From Paramacrobiotus metropolitanus (lineage: Eukaryota; Tardigrada; Eutardigrada; Parachela; Macrobiotidae), in contig NW_026570225.1 in the NCBI RefSeq assembly GCF_019649055.1, positions 2,790,001-2,854,000 of the forward strand: a stretch of DNA of 64,000 bases, read 5' to 3'. Positions 60,524 to 64,000 of the stretch are shown in pieces (the stretch's first letter is position 1; each line of letters opens with the position of its first letter). Both the position numbers and the translations under genes were made by a program. The notes beneath the pieces are model-generated. The model had not been told where the DNA came from. It did no database searches and was given only the letters and a program-made list of their open reading frames with translations.

Positions 60524-62900
60524 TCAAAGGTTAAACAATAAACTATCATTCGTATAATAAAGTTGCATGTTAAACATAAAATGGAACATACACGCAACAA
60601 CCACCCAGATTTCGCACAGTAAGAAATTGCTGCCAAGCCGTGCAGCTCCAGCACACTGAGCTCGTTTTAGTAATCGTATAAAATCCTCTCCCAGGTAACT
60701 CTCAGCACTCCTGTTTTCCAATGGAATAGGCAAAAGCCTTGTTGTGGCATCCGAAAAAATTAAATCCTGATTCAGTGAACCATAGCTCTGGAACAGACTA
60801 AAGTCATCACCGCGCATCGTTGAGCCGAAATATTTTTGAGCGTAATCCAGAAGCAGGATATACGATTCCACTTCCTTTTGACCACGCGATCGTGCCGTCA
60901 ACAAAGCATTTGTTGGTACGCGACCAATATTGCACTTTTTGAAATCAGAAATGCTACCGCGCGTGCCATCAGTGCACAAGAGCTGATAATCCTGTGACAC
61001 TAACGCCCGTGACCAAGTCCGCATATTTCTCCCATCCGTGTTAGCTCTTGGGATCCCGTGAGGCACAAACGCCACGTGTCCGCCTCCCTCTGCTAAACAT
61101 TTAAATGCTCCATTCGAACCAAAATAGGGTTCGCTTGGATTCCTGGCACAATAATTTTCCCCGTCCCCCATACAAAGGTCACACAAATTCTCTAAATGCA
61201 TTACACTCCGGTAGTGGGCGGTATTCAATGCTCCCGGTGCGCAGGCCTTTTCGAAAATTTGCGATATCTGGTAAGCGAGGTCCTGACAGTCGTATGCCAG
61301 TCGGACGCGATGTTGCGTAATCAAGAAATTAATAGGGTACGCCCAACCGACCGCACCATACACCTGGCCATGGCAAGTTCGCCGTCCCCGCAGATCTAAC
61401 AAACTAGTGGTCAAATCGGTTCGTTTCACCACAGCCACCGCGTAAAAAAATGGTTCGGGGTCATCGTGAATTTCGTGCATAAACGGTATTAATCCGTACA
61501 TCCTCCCAGCCAAATGCGTATCGGCGGCATCGGCTGCCATTACATCCGCGTATCCGCTGGATATTCGCTGCATGCAGTCCCAGTGATTACGCGCCAAAAT
61601 GCAGATGAGATCTGGTTTGATATTTATAGTGCTCAGCGCGGTTTGCAGCGTCTGACATTTTTCTAATTCTTCCGGGCCGGTTACACAAAATCGCATTCTC
61701 TGAAACGGACACAACTTCGCGCCTGCAGCCAGTTCAAAAAGGTCCGGCCCTAAAAAACTGCTTCACATTTTGTTCAGCCGGCGAAAAGATGCGTACACTG
61801 GACAGGGCATCCGACCACATCAGATCCGTACCATTGTACTTCCGCTCGCCGCTCTGTGGATGCCTATCACTATGTATTTGCGGCGAAAGTTTTGTTAGAT
61901 TGAAAATAAACTGTTGGAGAAAAGTTCGCTCGGCCGCAGATTTTGACGAGCTGGTAACAAAAGCATTTCCAGGAAAACTGCCCCAAGAACACACTGATGC
62001 CGTGGTCAAGGGCGCAGTCCGGCCGTTTACGCAAAGGAACCCAAATTCGGATGCTGTCAGTGGTGGCAGTTTCAGGGCTATATCCGCACTCAAGAAAGCT
62101 ACGTCGCCGGTACCGTGAACCAGGCAGTTGAGAGCTCCGTCATTGCCGCCACTGAAATCGCTAATGCACTGATTATCGGCCGAACAGCGTTGACACAGTG
62201 AAACAGGGTTGTCAGCTCTGGGATTTATCCAGCGCGATAAAGCGTCCGGTACACAACTCGGGCCGAAAAAATCCGCTGCCGTTTTTACCAAACTATTGCA
62301 GTCTTTCATTACGACGTCCAAGATGGATTCGTCCGATGTGATCATCTGCACTAGACGGGTAACCGGAATTGTGAAGCCGGCTAGAGATGTCGCACTCGGA
62401 CTGCACAGAGATCTGTTTCGCAGTTCACCGATGGATGAAACAGTATTCCGCCGAATTAGCACCACAGCATCTTTGCTGCTTCTGCCACCGGATTCTTCAA
62501 TAGCGATGGGAATAATCCCTTGGAGATTCCCGGCAAAGAATAGTTCACCGGCTTCCATTGTCGTGATGTCTGCCTCACCATTTTCAATAGCAGAAGCGCA
62601 TTCTGGTTTTCCTGTTCTTAGAATGCAGACGAATTTGTATTTCAACGGTTCTAATTCCTTTAAAACCGAGGTATCAATGGCTTTGAGTAGGTCTGCACAC
62701 TTTTTGAGTTCGGCCAGGGACGAGGCGCACCAGAAAACTTTTGCATCTGAGCCTAACTTACTACGCTGAGCGGAACGATCGTACTCCACAAATTCTGCGC
62801 AAGCCGGCATCAATATTCCCCATAATAAACCTGATAACAAAAGGCAAAAGCAAATGCGAATGAAAATGTACATATCATGTAAAAAAGATGCATGCACCAT
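60524..62900 (-). CDS. Two-lobed transferrin / melanotransferrin-like protein, with one frame break
   Basis: Intronless, about 791 residues if the frame break is ignored. A signal sequence (MYIFIRICFCLLLSGLLWG) leads into the N-lobe, starting VFWCASSLAELKKCADLL. The C-lobe starts LCPFQRMRFCVTGPEELEKC. Both lobes have the transferrin order of cysteines and the GxVAF landmarks (GTGDVAFLS; GGGHVAFVPHG). The C-terminus has a hydrophobic stretch (LLCEIWVVVACMFHFMF), suggesting membrane or GPI attachment as in melanotransferrin. The N-lobe frame hits TGA at 61736-61734 while the C-lobe frame is already open across that region. The shift maps to a run of six A (61752-61757, plus strand). One base fewer there would connect the lobes. 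Most iron ligands are missing (see findings). Secreted or cell-surface; iron transport is doubtful. Confidence 0.85.
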
Positions 62901-64000
62901 GCAGGTTCAATCAATATTTCCATAATTCTTTGCGTCACAGCGCTCTCTTAAGCTAAATTATAACCAAGAGAAAGGACATGATCAACACAGAAAATAAGTA
63001 AACAAAATGAAAATATAATTTTTCTGGCGGAGCACTCATTCAACGTGCAAATGCCAACGCTACCGTTGTATTACTAGTACTAAAATCCAGATACGGTATC
63101 GCACTGGTCCGGTGCCTTCTTGCAGTGTGTTGAATGTATACTGATAGCATGTCTTTATTATTTACCAACCTGAATGCAAGAGTACGCTGAGTGCTAATTT
63201 ACATTTTAATGACCATCCACTTTGTTACACGTACACAAAGTTCTTTAAAGCCGAAAAGTAAGGAAGTTTTACTGCATAACTGATCTCAAGGACATCTACC
63301 GCCGTAATAAACTTTTTTTCACTTACTGTGTTTCGATTGCCTTCAGCCGTGTTCAAAACTACCGTACAAAATGAACGCTTTTACTGATTGAACGATTTCT
63401 CTCTTATTTCGGCTGTTTGAAAATAAATCATATTAAATTTGTTGACTTATTACTCAAAAACACATTGACTTAACTCTGGTGTTTTCATCAAAGTTGTACA
63501 AAAGTATTACTGTACTGTACGGTGATTTTGCTGATGCTCATTTGAATTAATTTGGAATGACACTATGATACTGCTATTTGACAATCGATACTGACCGTGA
63601 GTGCAGGGTGGCCGGTGGTCACAGCACAATGATTTTCACTTGCTGGTTAGACGGCCTTATAGTCAGTTTGAGTCGTGATAGCTTATGGTTAGCCTAAAAT
63701 TATCTTACAATTTTGACAGGCTACCGTCATTTAAATGTTGCTTCCAAAATATTTTAGTTTCAATTAAAACGCCTCCTTGAAGATTAAACTTGCAGTTAGT
63801 ATACATATATGTGTAGCAATATTTCACCTGCAGCTGACGTCCGCCTGTAGAGCGTTTGGTCACGATGTACACTGTATTATCACGCGTCACTGCGTGTGCT
63901 GATTGTGCTCTCCTTCTTATAAAATTAAATTTGCATTTTTTACAACACGATACTCACTGTACTCGTATGTTTAATTGCTACCGAAACGGAATAACCGCTC
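62901..64000. other. Upstream region of the transferrin-like gene
   Basis: About 1.1 kb to the right edge, AT-rich, expected to contain the transferrin-like promoter. A minus-strand frame at 63705-63890 with a possible donor after GGRQLQ could be an exon of a gene beyond the edge, but no continuation was found. Confidence 0.4.

Noticed and set aside
63705-63890. Minus-strand segment ending GGRQLQ before a GTGAAA donor, possible exon
   Set aside because: No matching downstream exon, no recognisable domain, and too close to the window edge to judge.

Overview
The window is nuclear DNA of a multicellular animal. Nearly every recognisable protein is split by short GT-AG introns whose phases join cleanly. 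The gene set is metazoan: Pygopus, FLYWCH-type zinc fingers, TIP-1/TAX1BP3, spinster, AP-3 delta, a two-lobed transferrin, and GT11 and GT31 glycosyltransferases. Gene spacing of roughly 3 kb and introns of mostly 50-400 bp indicate a compact invertebrate genome. The species cannot be fixed from sequence alone; a tardigrade or another small-genome ecdysozoan is my best guess, with low confidence. No tRNA, rRNA, CRISPR array, operon or bacterial gene was seen.

Layout. 1-2.3 kb: ERI3-type exonuclease (-, cut by the left edge) facing IER3IP1 (+). 3.2-7.1 kb: an 865-residue protein with two FLYWCH-like zinc fingers (+). 7.8-9.9 kb: TAX1BP3 (-). 11.4-17.2 kb: a 15-exon NPC1/Patched-like RND protein (-). 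18.3-19.1 kb: a membrane RING-finger protein (-). 19.9-22.5 kb: spinster-like MFS transporter (-). 22.8-24.4 kb: two adjacent non-autonomous DNA transposons, a 231-bp MITE with TAA duplications and a 1,347-bp hAT-like element with a perfect 8-bp duplication. 26.2-26.4 kb: two orphan exons. 26.7-27.3 kb: ARMC7 (-). 28.1-29.6 kb: Pygopus (-). 30.9-35.6 kb: AP-3 delta (+). 36.0-37.0 kb: RPL23 (-). 38.2-39.3 kb: a small two-TM protein, perhaps complex I NDUFC2 (+). 40.5-42.0 kb: GT31 galactosyltransferase-like (+), convergent with a GT11 fucosyltransferase at 42.4-44.0 kb (-). 45.8-50.4 kb: CPSF1 (+). 51.0-51.5 kb: POP5 (+). 51.8-55.3 kb: TYW1 (-), divergent from SBDS (+, 55.7-57.2 kb). 57.3-59.6 kb: mevalonate kinase (-). 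60.5-62.9 kb: a transferrin/melanotransferrin-like gene with one frame break (-).

The genes do not form one pathway. There is a local run of RNA-biology genes (CPSF1, POP5, TYW1, SBDS) and a convergent pair of Golgi-type glycosyltransferases. The most unusual protein-level observations are the RND protein, which lacks the acidic relay residues in both transmembrane halves, and the transferrin, whose N-lobe has lost all expected iron ligands. I found no convincing evidence of a wholly new multi-gene system.
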